From Dehalococcoidia bacterium (lineage in GTDB: Bacteria; Chloroflexota; Dehalococcoidia; Tepidiformales; Tepidiformaceae): 40,157 nucleotides of DNA. A model generated the notes under the pieces. The model ran no database searches. It worked only from the letters and a program-made list of their open reading frames with translations, and had not been told where the DNA came from. Position numbers and translations under genes: made by a program. The stretch spans positions 1 to 40,157 of the forward strand of contig JADLBC010000015.1 of assembly GCA_020847985.1 (NCBI GenBank). The letters are read 5' to 3'. The stretch's first letter is position 1. Every line of letters begins with the position of its first letter. Shown here in pieces: positions 1-8,745 of this stretch.

Positions 1-123
1 AGGGCCCTCCGTGTGGTCTTGGTTTTCGTCAACCGCAACCCAACGGAATGGCCCTCTCTCAGTCAAGCAATCTGCTTATGCTGATGACTCATTCCTGTCC
101 ACAACCCTCGTGGTCACTACAGC

Positions 124-129
124 TAGACT
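124..129 (+). promoter_or_regulatory. candidate -10 box (TAGACT)
   Basis: The hexamer TAGACT lies in a comparatively AT-rich leader ahead of the GTG start at 164. It matches the TAnnnT pattern seen before several other genes here. No convincing -35 element is visible, and the rest of the 1-163 stretch shows no gene. Confidence 0.3.
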
Positions 130-163
130 ACGCGCGCCATTCCACACAACGGGAGCACCGACC

Positions 164-973
164 GTGCAGTTCGAGAACGTCCTCTATTCCGTCGAAGGTC
201 CGATCGCGACCATTCAGCTCAACCGGCCCGAGTACAAGAATGCCCAGAGCTACGCCCTGCTGCAGGACGTGGATGACGCGTTCGCGCTCGCCGAGAAGGA
301 CGACCAGGTCCGCGTGATCGTCGTGCGGGGGAGCGGTGGGACGTTCTCGGCGGGGCACGACCTGGGGACGCCGCAAGCTGCGGGCCAGCGCGCGAACGAG
401 GGCCTCGACCGCTACAACCAGTTCAAGAAGTACAACCTGGACGTGCTGCTGCGGTGGCGGAACCTGCCCAAGCCGACGATCGCGATGGTCGAGGGCTACT
501 GCATCTACGCGGGGTGGATGCTCGCGGGCTGCCTGGACATCGTCTTCGCGGCGAAGGATGCGCAGTTCCTTGCGGGCTTCGTGGAGCACATGTCCATTCC
601 CTGGGATATCGGCGTGAAGCGGGCGAAGGAGCTCTGCTTCGAAAGCCGGTTCATCAGCGCCGATGAGGCCGCGCAGTACGGGTTCGTGAACCGCGTGCTC
701 GACCCGGCCGACCTCGAGCGCGAGACCTATGCCTATGCCATGCGCGTGGCGGAGAACAACCCGATGAACGTGCGCATGGCGAAGCTGCAGATGAACAAAG
801 CCCAGGACATGCAGGGCTACACGAGCGCGCTCGAGGACTCGCTCGGAGACTACCTGACGATGTCGAGCTTCGGGGGGCAGGGGCGCGTCGAAGGCGCACG
901 GCGGCTCGCGACGGTGGACCTCGCGGTGCGCGGCCGCAAGGGCGACCGCTTCGGGCTGACGCCCCGGGGCTAG
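164..973 (+). CDS. crotonase-fold (enoyl-CoA hydratase/isomerase family) protein lacking both catalytic glutamates
   Basis: This 269-aa protein has the crotonase core: an LNRPEYKNA-type N-terminal strand, SAGHDLG for the first oxyanion loop (residues 62-68) and GYCIYAGWMLAG for the second (111-122). The family binds acyl-CoA thioesters and uses an oxyanion hole for hydration, isomerisation, hydrolysis or decarboxylation. Aligned by eye to enoyl-CoA hydratase, the two acid/base glutamates are replaced by Met119 and Phe139, so classical hydratase activity is unlikely. The open frame reaches back to 11, but the GTG at 164 is preferred: GGGAG sits at 151-155 and the protein then begins just before the conserved fold. 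It is followed 74 bp later by a CoA-transferase on the same strand, which suggests a role in acyl-CoA metabolism. The substrate is unknown. Confidence 0.85.
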   Translation: MQFENVLYSVEGPIATIQLNRPEYKNAQSYALLQDVDDAFALAEKDDQVRVIVVRGSGGTFSAGHDLGTPQAAGQRANEGLDRYNQFKKYNLDVLLRWRNLPKPTIAMVEGYCIYAGWMLAGCLDIVFAAKDAQFLAGFVEHMSIPWDIGVKRAKELCFESRFISADEAAQYGFVNRVLDPADLERETYAYAMRVAENNPMNVRMAKLQMNKAQDMQGYTSALEDSLGDYLTMSSFGGQGRVEGARRLATVDLAVRGRKGDRFGLTPRG

Positions 974-1009
974 CGCGGAACTCCGAAAGAACGCGCGCCG
1001 CGAAATCAG

Positions 1010-1015
1010 TAGGAT
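1010..1015 (+). promoter_or_regulatory. candidate -10 box (TAGGAT) for the CoA-transferase
   Basis: TAGGAT lies 32 nt before the ATG at 1048, with a GGTGAGGA ribosome-binding stretch (1031-1038) between. The same hexamer recurs before the gene at 12624. No clear -35 was seen. Confidence 0.3.
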
Positions 1016-1047
1016 GCGGCGCACACACCAGGTGAGGAACGCACGCC

Positions 1048-2445
1048 ATGCAGCGAGAACGCATCGCGCACTACGCGCGGCTGGCCGGGCTGGAGCTCGG
1101 GAACGACACGCAAATCGAGGTGACCGGCGATGACCCGGTGCTGCCGTCGCCGTTCCATCTCGGGGAAGGAGCGGCGACGGCGCTTGCGCTCGTGGGGCAG
1201 GAGGCGAGCCGCATCTGGCAGCTGCGGGGCGGCGACGCGCAGGCGCTCCGGGTCGATGTCCGGCACGCGGCGGCATCGTTGCGAAGCTACGAGCACCTGA
1301 AGGTGGACGTCGGGGGCGAACCGCTGGCGCGCCGGGGCACGGGCGTCACCGCCATTTGGGAGTGCGGCGACGGGCGGTTCATCCACCTGCACGGCAGCTT
1401 CACGCACACCGAGGGGATCCTCGCGGAGCTGGGCCTGGGGCTCGATGCGACGGCCGAGGACGTGGCCGCGGCGTGCATGAAGCGCGGCGCCTTCGAGCTG
1501 GAGGACGCGCTGGCGGCGAAGGGGCTCTGCTGCGCGGTATGCCGCACGGCCGAAGAGTGGGCGGCCCACCCGCAGGGCGCGCTCCTCGCGACGAAGCCGG
1601 TGGTGGAGGTCGAGCGCATCGGCGATGGGCCGGTGGTACCGCTGCACGAGGCGGAACGGCCGCTGAGCAACGTCCGCGTGCTGGACCTCACCCGGGTGCT
1701 CGCGGGCCCGACCTGCGCGCGCACGCTCGCCGAGCACGGGGCCGACGTGTTGCACATCGCCTCGCCCAACCTGCCGACGATCCCGAACTTCGAGATGGAC
1801 ACGGGCCACGGGAAGCGGCAGGCGTATCTCGACCTGAACGACCCGGCGCAGGCGGAGACCCTGCGGGCGCTGGTGCGCGGCGCGGACGTGTTCTCGCAGG
1901 GGTTCCAGCACCGGTCGCTGGAGCGGCGCGGGTTCGGCGTGCGACAGCTCGCAGAACTGCGGCCCGGCATCATTTATGTCTCAGAGAACGCGTTCGGGCT
2001 CGAAGGGCCCTGGCAGGAGCGGCCGGGCTGGGAACAGCTGGCGCAATCGACGACGGGGGTGGCGGTTACGCAGGGCGGGGACCAGCGCCCGGTGCTCGCG
2101 CCGGCCGCGATGAACGACTACACCACCGGGTACTTCGCCGCCCTGGGGACGATGATCGCGCTGCGGCGCCGTGCGACCGAAGGCGGGTCGTGGAGCGTGC
2201 GGGTTTCGCTTTCGCAGACGAGCATGTGGTACTACCGGCTCGGGACGGACCTCGACCGGAACGCGGCGACGGGGCTGGGCGACGTGACGCCGTTCCTGGA
2301 ATCGCGCGAGACGGGGTACGGGTACATGACGCATCTGCGGCCGCCACTGTGGATGCACGAGACGAAGCCGCACTGGACGCTGCCGACGGCGCCGCTCGGC
2401 AGCGACGGGCCGGAATGGGTGCAGGCGGAACTGCCGCGGCGGTAG
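1048..2445 (+). CDS. family III (CaiB/BaiF) CoA-transferase with the small domain placed first
   Basis: Family III CoA-transferases move CoA between carboxylic acids through an aspartyl-CoA intermediate. In this 465-aa protein the usual N-terminal Rossmann segment (VLDLTRVLAGP) appears only at about residues 211-221. The predicted catalytic aspartate is Asp357 in the motif AAMNDYTTG. Residues 80-200 (YEHLKV, then TAIWECGDGRFIHLHG, then AEEWAAHPQG) resemble the small domain that normally lies after the catalytic Asp, and here they precede the Rossmann part. The order is therefore permuted, or is the remnant of a tandem duplication. I recall a subfamily of about 450-500 aa with this order, so it is probably not unique. 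It follows the crotonase-fold gene on the same strand, fitting acyl-CoA catabolism. Donor and acceptor cannot be predicted. Confidence 0.85.
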   Translation: MQRERIAHYARLAGLELGNDTQIEVTGDDPVLPSPFHLGEGAATALALVGQEASRIWQLRGGDAQALRVDVRHAAASLRSYEHLKVDVGGEPLARRGTGVTAIWECGDGRFIHLHGSFTHTEGILAELGLGLDATAEDVAAACMKRGAFELEDALAAKGLCCAVCRTAEEWAAHPQGALLATKPVVEVERIGDGPVVPLHEAERPLSNVRVLDLTRVLAGPTCARTLAEHGADVLHIASPNLPTIPNFEMDTGHGKRQAYLDLNDPAQAETLRALVRGADVFSQGFQHRSLERRGFGVRQLAELRPGIIYVSENAFGLEGPWQERPGWEQLAQSTTGVAVTQGGDQRPVLAPAAMNDYTTGYFAALGTMIALRRRATEGGSWSVRVSLSQTSMWYYRLGTDLDRNAATGLGDVTPFLESRETGYGYMTHLRPPLWMHETKPHWTLPTAPLGSDGPEWVQAELPRR

Positions 2446-2454
2446 TTTGGCGCG

Positions 2455-2496
2455 GGCGAAGTCCAGGGGTACTGTCAGGGAGCCGGGGACTTCGCC
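2455..2496. terminator. convergent hairpin between the CoA-transferase and SdpI-like genes
   Basis: A perfect 10-bp inverted repeat, GGCGAAGTCC (2455-2464) and GGACTTCGCC (2487-2496), encloses a 22-nt loop. On the plus strand it is followed by TTGTTC. The right arm encodes the last codons of the minus-strand gene. Its position between two convergent stop codons suggests a bidirectional terminator. Confidence 0.5.
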
Positions 2497-2828
2497 TTGT
2501 TCACGCCGTAGAGCCAGGAGGCGATGGCCGAGATGCCCAGCACGGCCGCGCAGCCGAGGCTGACGGCGCCGGCGAGGTCATCGCCCACCTTGCCGGCGAG
2601 TGCGAACGGCAGGAAGGCGAGCGACGCGGAGAGCGTGGCGACGGAGCCGAAAATGAGCACGGGCGCGCCGAAGCGGTGCGTTCGCAGCCAGTTTTCGTCG
2701 CTGCGCATGGTGTAGGGCGTGCGGATGCCGGCCCAGCCGTTGCGCGGGAGTTTGCCGATGAGCCCGAAGATGCCGATGGCGAGCACGAGCGCGCTGCCGG
2801 CAGCGATGACGAGGAAGACGACGGCCAT
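2475..2828 (-). CDS. SdpI/YhfL-family small membrane protein
   Basis: This 117-aa protein has three or four hydrophobic segments: residues 1-24, about 54-79 and about 84-108. The family hallmark is the stretch GWAGIRTPYTM followed by SDENW (31-47), which links the first helices in SdpI-like proteins. In Bacillus, SdpI is the immunity protein for the SdpC toxin, but most short homologues have no known function and no SdpC-like toxin is visible nearby. The ATG at 2828 is preceded on the minus strand by GGAGG with 6-nt spacing, which decides the start; the longer open frame extending to 4268 is antisense to the chemoreceptor. The gene converges with the CoA-transferase. Confidence 0.75.
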   Translation of the reverse strand: MAVVFLVIAAGSALVLAIGIFGLIGKLPRNGWAGIRTPYTMRSDENWLRTHRFGAPVLIFGSVATLSASLAFLPFALAGKVGDDLAGAVSLGCAAVLGISAIASWLYGVNKAKSPAP

Positions 2829-3101
2829 GTGAGTCCTCCGGGCGGCAGCGGCGGGTGATGTCCGCGCCCTCGCGCCCGGGTTTCGACGATCGGCGTTGGG
2901 CCCGTGAAGTGCAAGCGCCTGTGCTGCGAAGGGGGACGAGCGGCCCTCGTTGGCGGGGCCATTGGTCTGAAGTTTGTCCCGAACGGGCAAAGGTTGGGGT
3001 TTACCGCAGGCGGAGGTGCGGAAAATCTCTCGTCTTGAGGCGCGGATACCGGGCAGACACTCCCTCCAGCGCGGCCGTGAGCCGCTGCACCGGGAGGAAC
3101 C

Positions 3102-5207
3102 ATGCACTGGTTGGACAACCTCAGTCTTCGCTGGAAGCTCATGGGCGGATTTGGGGCGGTGCTGCTCGTCATCGCCGGGCAGGGGCTTATCACCCTTCGC
3201 TCCACCAATGCGAGCAGGCACACGCAGCAGCAGTCGGCCGACAGCTACGAAGCGATCGTGCTCTCGGAGCAAATCTTCGGCGCCGTGCTGGCGATGCAAT
3301 CGGCGGAGCGGGGATTCCTGCTGCAGGGGAAGGATTCGTACCTTGAGCCGTACACGGCGGGGTGGGCCGAGTACCAGGCAGCGATGGCGGCCGCGACGAA
3401 GGTGGGCGCGACGGACGCCGCCCAGGCGAGGCGGTACGCGGAAATCGACACCAGGGTGAAGGCGTGGCGCGCGGACGTGCTCGACCCGTACATCCAGCTC
3501 AAGCGGGACGTGGATGCGGGGAAGAAGCCGCAAAGCGATCTCGACGCGGCCCTGGATTCTGGCCGCGGCAAGGCCGAGGCGGACGCGATCAAGGCGCTCC
3601 TGCGGGAGGCGGAGGCACGCGAACGCGACCTCCTCACGGCCCGCGACCAGCAGATGAGCGACAGCAGCGCGATGCTGGGTCGCGTCGTGGTGGGCGGTTC
3701 GGCGCTGGCGATCGCAATCGGGGCGGCGGTCGCGGTGTTCCTCACGGTTTCCATCGGGAAGCGCGTGGCGGTCGTGCGCGGGCGGCTGCACTCCATTGAG
3801 ACAAACTGCCTGGTGTCGCTCGAGCGTGGCATCGGCGCGGTGGAGCGGGGCGACCTGACGGTGAGCGCGACGCCGGTGACGCCGAAGATCGACAACCCCG
3901 GGAAGGACGAGCTTGGCGTGATGGCGGCGGGCGTGAACCGCATGCTCGACCGGCTGGTGGCCACCATCGGCAGCTACAACGCGATGCGCACCGGCCTCAC
4001 CGGGCTGGTGTACGACATGAAGGACAACGCCGGCGAAGTGGCGAACGCATCGGGCCGCATCGGCGAGGCTTCGGACCAGATGGCGGCGGCGACGGGGCAG
4101 ATCGCGGCGGCGATCACGGATGTGACGCGAAGCGCGATGAACCTTTCGGGCCTGAGCCAGGACTCGGCGCGGGAGATCGAGCGGGTGGCGGCAGGCTCGG
4201 AGGAGCTCGCGGCCGCGGCCGACAACAGCGCCTCGAACGCGACTGCCTCGCGCGATGAGGCTCGCCACATCGGGCAGCAGCTCGAGGCGGTGACGCAGGC
4301 CGCCGAAGGCGTGGCCAGCGCCGCCGACGAGAGCCGCATGGCGGCCCTGCAGGGGCAGCGCGCGGTGCGCCAGGCTGTGGATTCGATGGCGGCGATCGCG
4401 GCGGCGGTGGGACGTTCGCAGGAGACCGTGAACCGCCTCGGCGAGTACGGCCAGCAGATCGGCGACATCGTGAAGACGATCGACGACATCGCCGCGCAGA
4501 CGAACCTGCTCGCGCTCAACGCCGCGATCGAGGCGGCGCGCGCGGGTGAGCAGGGTCGCGGCTTCGCGGTGGTCGCCGAGAACGTGCGCAGCCTCGCGGA
4601 GCGGTCGAGCGAGAGCACGAAGGAGATCGCGGCCCTCATCGCGAAGGTGCAGGCGGGCACGCGCGAAGCCGTCCAGGCGATGGAGGCGGGCGTGCTGGAC
4701 GTTGAAGCTGGCCGCGGCGTAACGGCCGAGGCGGGCACCGCGCTCGATGGGATCATCGCGGCCGTCGAGGAATCCGTGACGCGGATGAAGGCCATCGCCG
4801 GGGAGATCGGCGAACTCGGCAGCGGGACCCAGCGCATCGTCCGAGCAGTCGACGAGATCGCGGGACAGGCGGTGCAGTCCGCGCAGGGCGCCGGCGACAT
4901 GGCGAACGGCACGACGCGTGTAGCGGAGGCCATCGCCCAGGTCTCGGCGACGAGCGAGCAGACCTCGGCTTCAGCGGAGGAGGTGTCGGCTTCGACGGAG
5001 GAGCTGAGCGGGCAGGCGCAGGAGCTCGCGGCGACGGCGGCGCACATGCGGAACCTGGCCGATGGCCTCACGGGTGCGGCCGCGCGGTTCACGCTGGAAA
5101 GCCGTTCGGGGTTGGAGCGGCGCGACGAGTGGCAGAACGGCGTGCCGGCGAACCCGGTGCGTGCCCTCCCGGAGCACCGCTCGAACGAGGAGCGACGGGT
5201 CGCCTGA
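3102..5207 (+). CDS. methyl-accepting chemotaxis protein
   Basis: This 701-aa transmembrane chemoreceptor has a first membrane helix at about 13-31 and an extracytoplasmic helical region at 35-190 resembling CHASE3 ([13 protein letters not shown] at 64-76). A second membrane helix lies at about 194-217, a HAMP linker at about 218-290, and a long coiled-coil signalling domain reaches about residue 660. The conserved signalling hairpin is clear near 445-500, with [20 protein letters not shown] followed by [18 protein letters not shown]. The protein would relay a ligand or redox signal to a CheA/CheW complex. No che genes are in the window and there is no C-terminal CheR/CheB docking pentapeptide. 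GGGAGG lies just before the ATG. The ligand is unknown. Confidence 0.95.
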   Translation: MHWLDNLSLRWKLMGGFGAVLLVIAGQGLITLRSTNASRHTQQQSADSYEAIVLSEQIFGAVLAMQSAERGFLLQGKDSYLEPYTAGWAEYQAAMAAATKVGATDAAQARRYAEIDTRVKAWRADVLDPYIQLKRDVDAGKKPQSDLDAALDSGRGKAEADAIKALLREAEARERDLLTARDQQMSDSSAMLGRVVVGGSALAIAIGAAVAVFLTVSIGKRVAVVRGRLHSIETNCLVSLERGIGAVERGDLTVSATPVTPKIDNPGKDELGVMAAGVNRMLDRLVATIGSYNAMRTGLTGLVYDMKDNAGEVANASGRIGEASDQMAAATGQIAAAITDVTRSAMNLSGLSQDSAREIERVAAGSEELAAAADNSASNATASRDEARHIGQQLEAVTQAAEGVASAADESRMAALQGQRAVRQAVDSMAAIAAAVGRSQETVNRLGEYGQQIGDIVKTIDDIAAQTNLLALNAAIEAARAGEQGRGFAVVAENVRSLAERSSESTKEIAALIAKVQAGTREAVQAMEAGVLDVEAGRGVTAEAGTALDGIIAAVEESVTRMKAIAGEIGELGSGTQRIVRAVDEIAGQAVQSAQGAGDMANGTTRVAEAIAQVSATSEQTSASAEEVSASTEELSGQAQELAATAAHMRNLADGLTGAAARFTLESRSGLERRDEWQNGVPANPVRALPEHRSNEERRVA

Positions 5208-5228
5208 ATAAGGCCGCCCGGCACACGG

Positions 5229-5260
5229 CGAAAGGGGCTCCCCCGACGGGCGCCCCTTCG
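5229..5260. terminator. hairpin between the chemoreceptor and argD
   Basis: AAGGGGC (5232-5238) pairs with GCCCCTT (5252-5258), and the pairing extends to CGA/TCG outside with one bulged base. It lies between two convergent stop codons. There is no long T-tract, so a terminator role is likely but not certain. Confidence 0.45.
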
Positions 5261-5286
5261 CTGTGTTCGTACGGGGACGGGGAGCG

Positions 5287-6486
5287 CTACTTCGCCGGGC
5301 TGGTGACGGCGACGATGGCGGCTTCGAGGATGTCGCAGGCGCGGTCGATTTCGTCGTCGCTGACGGTGAGCGGGGGCATAAAGCGGATGGCGTTCGGGCG
5401 CACGTTGTTCGCGAGGAGGCCGCGTTCGCGCGCGGCGGCGACGACATCCGCGGCGACATCCTGGGCGAGGCCGACGGCGATGAGGAGGCCGCGGCCCCGC
5501 ACCTCGGTGACGACGGGAAGGCGGTCTTCCATGGAGCGAAGGCGCGCGACCAGCCGCTCCGAAGCGCGGGCGGCCTGCTCGGGGAGCTTGTTTTCGAGGA
5601 CGTAGCTCAGCGTGGCGACGCCGGTGGCGGTGGAGAGCGGGTTCGCGCCGAAGGTTGTGCCGTGGTCGCCGGGGACGAGGTGCTTCGCGATGTCGTCGCG
5701 GGCGAGCATGGCGCCAATCGCGACGCCGCCGGCGAGGCCCTTGGCGAGGCACATGATGTCGGGCTCGATGCCCTCCTGCTCGTAGGCGAAGAGGGTGCCG
5801 GTGCGGCCGATGCCGGTCTGGATCTCGTCGAGGATGAGGAGCAGGCCCTGTTCGTCGCACCAGTCGCGAATGCCTTTGAGGTACCCGGGCTCGGGCATGT
5901 TCACGCCGCCTTCGCCCTGGATGGGTTCGAGGAGGACGGCGACGGTCTTGCTGGTGGTGGCGGCCTTGATCGCGTCCAGGTCGTTCCAGGGGACGTGGCT
6001 GAAGCCGGGCGCGAGTGGCTGGAACGGTTCGCGATAGCGCGCGGTCCCGGTCGCGGCGACGGCGCCCATGGTGCGGCCGTGGAAGCCATCGAGGGTGGCG
6101 ATGATCTCGAAGGCGCCGTTCCTGGTGTCGTGGCCGAAGCGGCGGGCGAGCTTGATCGCGGCTTCGATGGCCTCGGCGCCGGAGTTGCAGAAGAACACGC
6201 GGTCGAGGCAGGAGTTCTCCACGAGCAGCTTCGCGAGGGCGATCATCGGCTTCGTGTAGTAGAGGTTTGAGGTGTGGATGAGCTGCCGGGACTGGGCGGC
6301 GAGCGCCTCGGCGACGACGGGATGGGCGTGCCCGAGGACGTTGACGGCAAGCCCGCCCACGAAATCGAGGTACTCCTTGCCGTCGGTGTCCCACACGCGC
6401 GTGCCCTGCCCGTGGTCGAGGACGACCGGCTGACGCCCGTAGTTCTGGAACACGTACTTCTTCTCGTCGGCGATCCAGTCGGTCAT
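5287..6486 (-). CDS. argD: acetylornithine aminotransferase
   Basis: ArgD is a PLP-dependent class III transaminase that converts N-acetylglutamate semialdehyde and glutamate to N-acetylornithine and 2-oxoglutarate in the cytoplasm. The 399-aa product has the family layout: CNSGAEAIEAA at 100-110 (phosphate contacts), LDEIQTGIGRTG at 219-230 (Asp219-Glu-x-Gln contacting PLP) and the PLP lysine Lys249 in CLAKGLAGG. Related omega-transaminases share the fold, but clustering with argC, argJ and argB supports ArgD. The start at 6486 gives MTDWIADEKKYVF with GGAG 7 nt upstream; the frame stays open to 6612 but the extra residues are not family-like. It is the last gene of the arg-ppk cluster, 103 bp after ppk. 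Confidence 0.93.
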   Translation of the reverse strand: MTDWIADEKKYVFQNYGRQPVVLDHGQGTRVWDTDGKEYLDFVGGLAVNVLGHAHPVVAEALAAQSRQLIHTSNLYYTKPMIALAKLLVENSCLDRVFFCNSGAEAIEAAIKLARRFGHDTRNGAFEIIATLDGFHGRTMGAVAATGTARYREPFQPLAPGFSHVPWNDLDAIKAATTSKTVAVLLEPIQGEGGVNMPEPGYLKGIRDWCDEQGLLLILDEIQTGIGRTGTLFAYEQEGIEPDIMCLAKGLAGGVAIGAMLARDDIAKHLVPGDHGTTFGANPLSTATGVATLSYVLENKLPEQAARASERLVARLRSMEDRLPVVTEVRGRGLLIAVGLAQDVAADVVAAARERGLLANNVRPNAIRFMPPLTVSDDEIDRACDILEAAIVAVTSPAK

Positions 6487-6491
6487 GGCAG

Positions 6492-6521
6492 GGCTCCATA
6501 GTGAGGTGAAGGAGCCATAGT
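6492..6521 (-). promoter_or_regulatory. inverted and direct repeats over the argD ribosome-binding site
   Basis: GGCTCC (6492-6497) and GGAGCC (6511-6516) are complementary, and on the minus-strand mRNA the arm nearest argD contains its Shine-Dalgarno GGAG. Overlapping this, CCATAGT occurs twice (6496-6502 and 6515-6521), 19 bp apart. Pairing could mask the ribosome-binding site, or the repeats could be a protein site. Neither matches an ArgR box that I recognise. Confidence 0.3.
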
Positions 6522-6537
6522 AGGGCACGCGGAGGGG

Positions 6538-6558
6538 CGCCCGCGAATCGCGCGGGCG
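6538..6558 (-). terminator. GC-rich hairpin after ppk
   Basis: CGCCCGCG (6538-6545) and CGCGGGCG (6551-6558) form a perfect 8-bp stem with a 5-nt loop. It lies in the 103-bp gap between the ppk stop and the argD start. There is no U-tract, so it could be an mRNA stability or pausing structure instead of a terminator. Confidence 0.3.
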
Positions 6559-6589
6559 TTGTGTGAGGTTCGCCACGGCCGGGCGGATG

Positions 6590-8677
6590 TCAGCTGAAGG
6601 GCGCCCGGCCAAGAAGGGTGAGGTGCGTCCCCAGGCCGCCGTCCGTTTCGTCGCGCGTCCAGGTGCTATCGACCAGCTCCCAGCCCTGGCGGCGGTCGTT
6701 CATGAGTACGTCGAGGAGGTCGGCGAGGAGGGCCTTGTGTTCGGGCCGGCGAATGGGCGCGGCGACTTCGATCCGTTCGTCGAGGTTGCGCTTCATGATG
6801 TCGGCGCTGCTGATGTAATACTCGGGATCGCCGCCGTTCGCGAAGCAGTAGATGCGGGAGTGTTCGAGGAAGCGGCCGATGACGCTGACGACGCGGACAT
6901 TCTCGCTGAGGCCGGCGAGGCCGGGGCGCAGGCGGCAGATGCCGCGCACGACCAGCTGCACCTTCACGCCGGCCATCGAGGCCTCGTAGAGGAGGCGGGT
7001 GAATTCGCGGTCTTCGAGCGCGTTGACCTTGAAGGTGATGCCGGCCGGCCGGCCCGCGCGGGCGTTGGCCATTTCGCGCCGAATGAGCTGTTCGAGGCGC
7101 GGCCGGAGCGTCGTCGGGGCGACGAGCAGGTCGTGGGCTTCGAGACGGCCGGAGAACCCGGTGAGGTGATTGAAGACGCGCAGGAGGTCGCTGCAGATGC
7201 CCGGGTCTGCGGTGAAGAGGCCGAGGTCGGTGTAGAGGCGGGCGGTGCGGGAGTTGTAGTTCCCGGTTCCGACGTGGGCGTAGAGGGTGACGCCGGCGGA
7301 TTCTTCGCGCACGACGAGGCAGATCTTGCTGTGGATCTTCTGGTCGGGGTTGCCATAGGCGACGTGGACGCCGGCATCTTCAAGCTTGCGCGCCCATTCG
7401 ATGTTGTTCGCCTCATCGAAGCGCGCGGTCAGCTCGACGAGCACCGCGACCTGCTTGCCGCGTCCCGAGGCATCGATCAGGGACTCGAGGATGGGGGAAT
7501 CGGGCGAGGTTCGGTACATCGTCTGCTTGATCGCGAGCACCGCGGGGTCGGACGCGGCCTCATCGATGAAGGCGGCGACGGTCTTGTCGAAGGATTCGTA
7601 GGGGTGATGGACGAGGATCTCGTGGTCACGGATGGCCGCGAAGAACGAAGCGGAATCGACCGTCGAGGCGAAAACGGACGGCACGGCGGGCACGGAGGCG
7701 GGCACGGAGAGGTCGGGAATGGGCAGCGTCGCGAGCTGCATGAGGTCGGCGAGGCCGAGCATGCCGTCGGAGACGTAGACATCGCCCTCGGCGAGTTCGA
7801 GCTCTTCGAGGAGGAGCTCAAGGCGCGACGGGCTGAGCGCGGGCGAGACGGCGAGGGTGACCGCCTCGGCGAGACGGCGGCGGCGCATCTGGTTCTCGAT
7901 GAGCTCGAGGAGGTCGTCGGCTTCTTCGCCGGGGCTGCCCATCTCGGCACTGCGGATGACGCGGAGGCACTGGCGCTCGGTTACCTCCATGCCCGGGAAG
8001 AGCATGTGGGCGTGAGCTTCGATCAGGTCCTCCAGGAGGACGAAGCGGTTCTCGCCGGCATCGACGAAGCGGGGGCGGTTCTGCGGCACCTTCAGGCGCG
8101 CGAACCGGTCCTGGCCGCTCTCGGGATGGCGCACGGTGAAGGCGAGCGAGAGGCTGCCGCCGGAGATGAACGGGAAGGGGTGCGCGGGGTCGACGACGAG
8201 CGGCGTGAGTACGGGGAAGATGGCGCGTTCGAAGTAGGCGGAGAGGGTCTCGCGGGCAGCCTGGTCGAGGCTGGCGAAAGCGACGACGCGGATGCCGCGC
8301 TCGGCGAGGCGGGGCTGGAGCTCATCGCGCCAGCAGTCGTCCATTTCGCGCGCCATGGCGAAGCAGCGGCGGAGCACCAGGTCGAGCTGTTCGGCGAAGG
8401 TGAGTCCGTCGACGGTGGTGCCGCGAGGGTCGGCGCGCATGCTGCGGCGCAGCCAGCCGACGCGCTTGCCGTGGAATTCATCCAGGTTGCTCGCGGTGAT
8501 GGCGAGGAACTTGAGGCGGTCGAGCAGGAGATTGCGGGGGTCGTGCGCCTCGGCAAGGACGCGCTGGTTGAATTCGAGCCAGCTCAATTCGCGGTTGAGG
8601 TAGAGGGCGGGGTCGTTGAGGTCGACCTCCGCGGCCACCGTTGGCGTGTTCGCCTGATCTTCCAGCTGACCGTGCAC
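6590..8677 (-). CDS. ppk1: polyphosphate kinase 1
   Basis: PPK1 reversibly transfers the ATP gamma-phosphate onto inorganic polyphosphate through a phosphohistidine. The 695-aa product has the full family length and order: an N-terminal domain with LNRELSWLEFNQRVL (27-41), a head domain, and two C-terminal catalytic domains. The two catalytic histidines match the family: His449 in KIHSK (the autophosphorylated residue, equivalent to E. coli His435) and His468 in AHVGTGNYN (equivalent to His454), with the same 19-residue separation. HHPYESF at 357-363 is also conserved. The GTG at 8677 has GGAG 6 nt upstream. The gene sits inside the arginine cluster, 68 bp after argB and 103 bp before argD, on the same strand. 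Confidence 0.95.
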   Translation of the reverse strand: MHGQLEDQANTPTVAAEVDLNDPALYLNRELSWLEFNQRVLAEAHDPRNLLLDRLKFLAITASNLDEFHGKRVGWLRRSMRADPRGTTVDGLTFAEQLDLVLRRCFAMAREMDDCWRDELQPRLAERGIRVVAFASLDQAARETLSAYFERAIFPVLTPLVVDPAHPFPFISGGSLSLAFTVRHPESGQDRFARLKVPQNRPRFVDAGENRFVLLEDLIEAHAHMLFPGMEVTERQCLRVIRSAEMGSPGEEADDLLELIENQMRRRRLAEAVTLAVSPALSPSRLELLLEELELAEGDVYVSDGMLGLADLMQLATLPIPDLSVPASVPAVPSVFASTVDSASFFAAIRDHEILVHHPYESFDKTVAAFIDEAASDPAVLAIKQTMYRTSPDSPILESLIDASGRGKQVAVLVELTARFDEANNIEWARKLEDAGVHVAYGNPDQKIHSKICLVVREESAGVTLYAHVGTGNYNSRTARLYTDLGLFTADPGICSDLLRVFNHLTGFSGRLEAHDLLVAPTTLRPRLEQLIRREMANARAGRPAGITFKVNALEDREFTRLLYEASMAGVKVQLVVRGICRLRPGLAGLSENVRVVSVIGRFLEHSRIYCFANGGDPEYYISSADIMKRNLDERIEVAAPIRRPEHKALLADLLDVLMNDRRQGWELVDSTWTRDETDGGLGTHLTLLGRAPFS

Positions 8678-8745
8678 GATGCGCTCCGTGGGCGTTGGCC
8701 CGCAGGATGATCGTCGCCGCGGTCACCGGGGTTGGCAAGCTGCCA

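Noticed and set aside
2973..2991. TTTGTCCCG-AA-CGGGCAAA hairpin before the chemoreceptor gene
   Set aside because: The loop is only 2 nt and one base is bulged. It is too weak to call a regulatory site without comparison.
2829..4268. Upstream extension of the SdpI-like gene on the minus strand
   Set aside because: The extension is antisense to the chemoreceptor, and an ATG with GGAGG at ideal spacing starts the short protein at 2828.
5263..6270. 335-codon plus-strand frame opposite argD
   Set aside because: It is an antisense shadow; the minus strand carries the PLP lysine and other ArgD motifs.
6563..8710. 715-codon plus-strand frame opposite ppk1
   Set aside because: The translation is Glu/Gly/Ala/Val-rich with no family motifs, while the minus strand encodes full-length PPK1 with both catalytic histidines.
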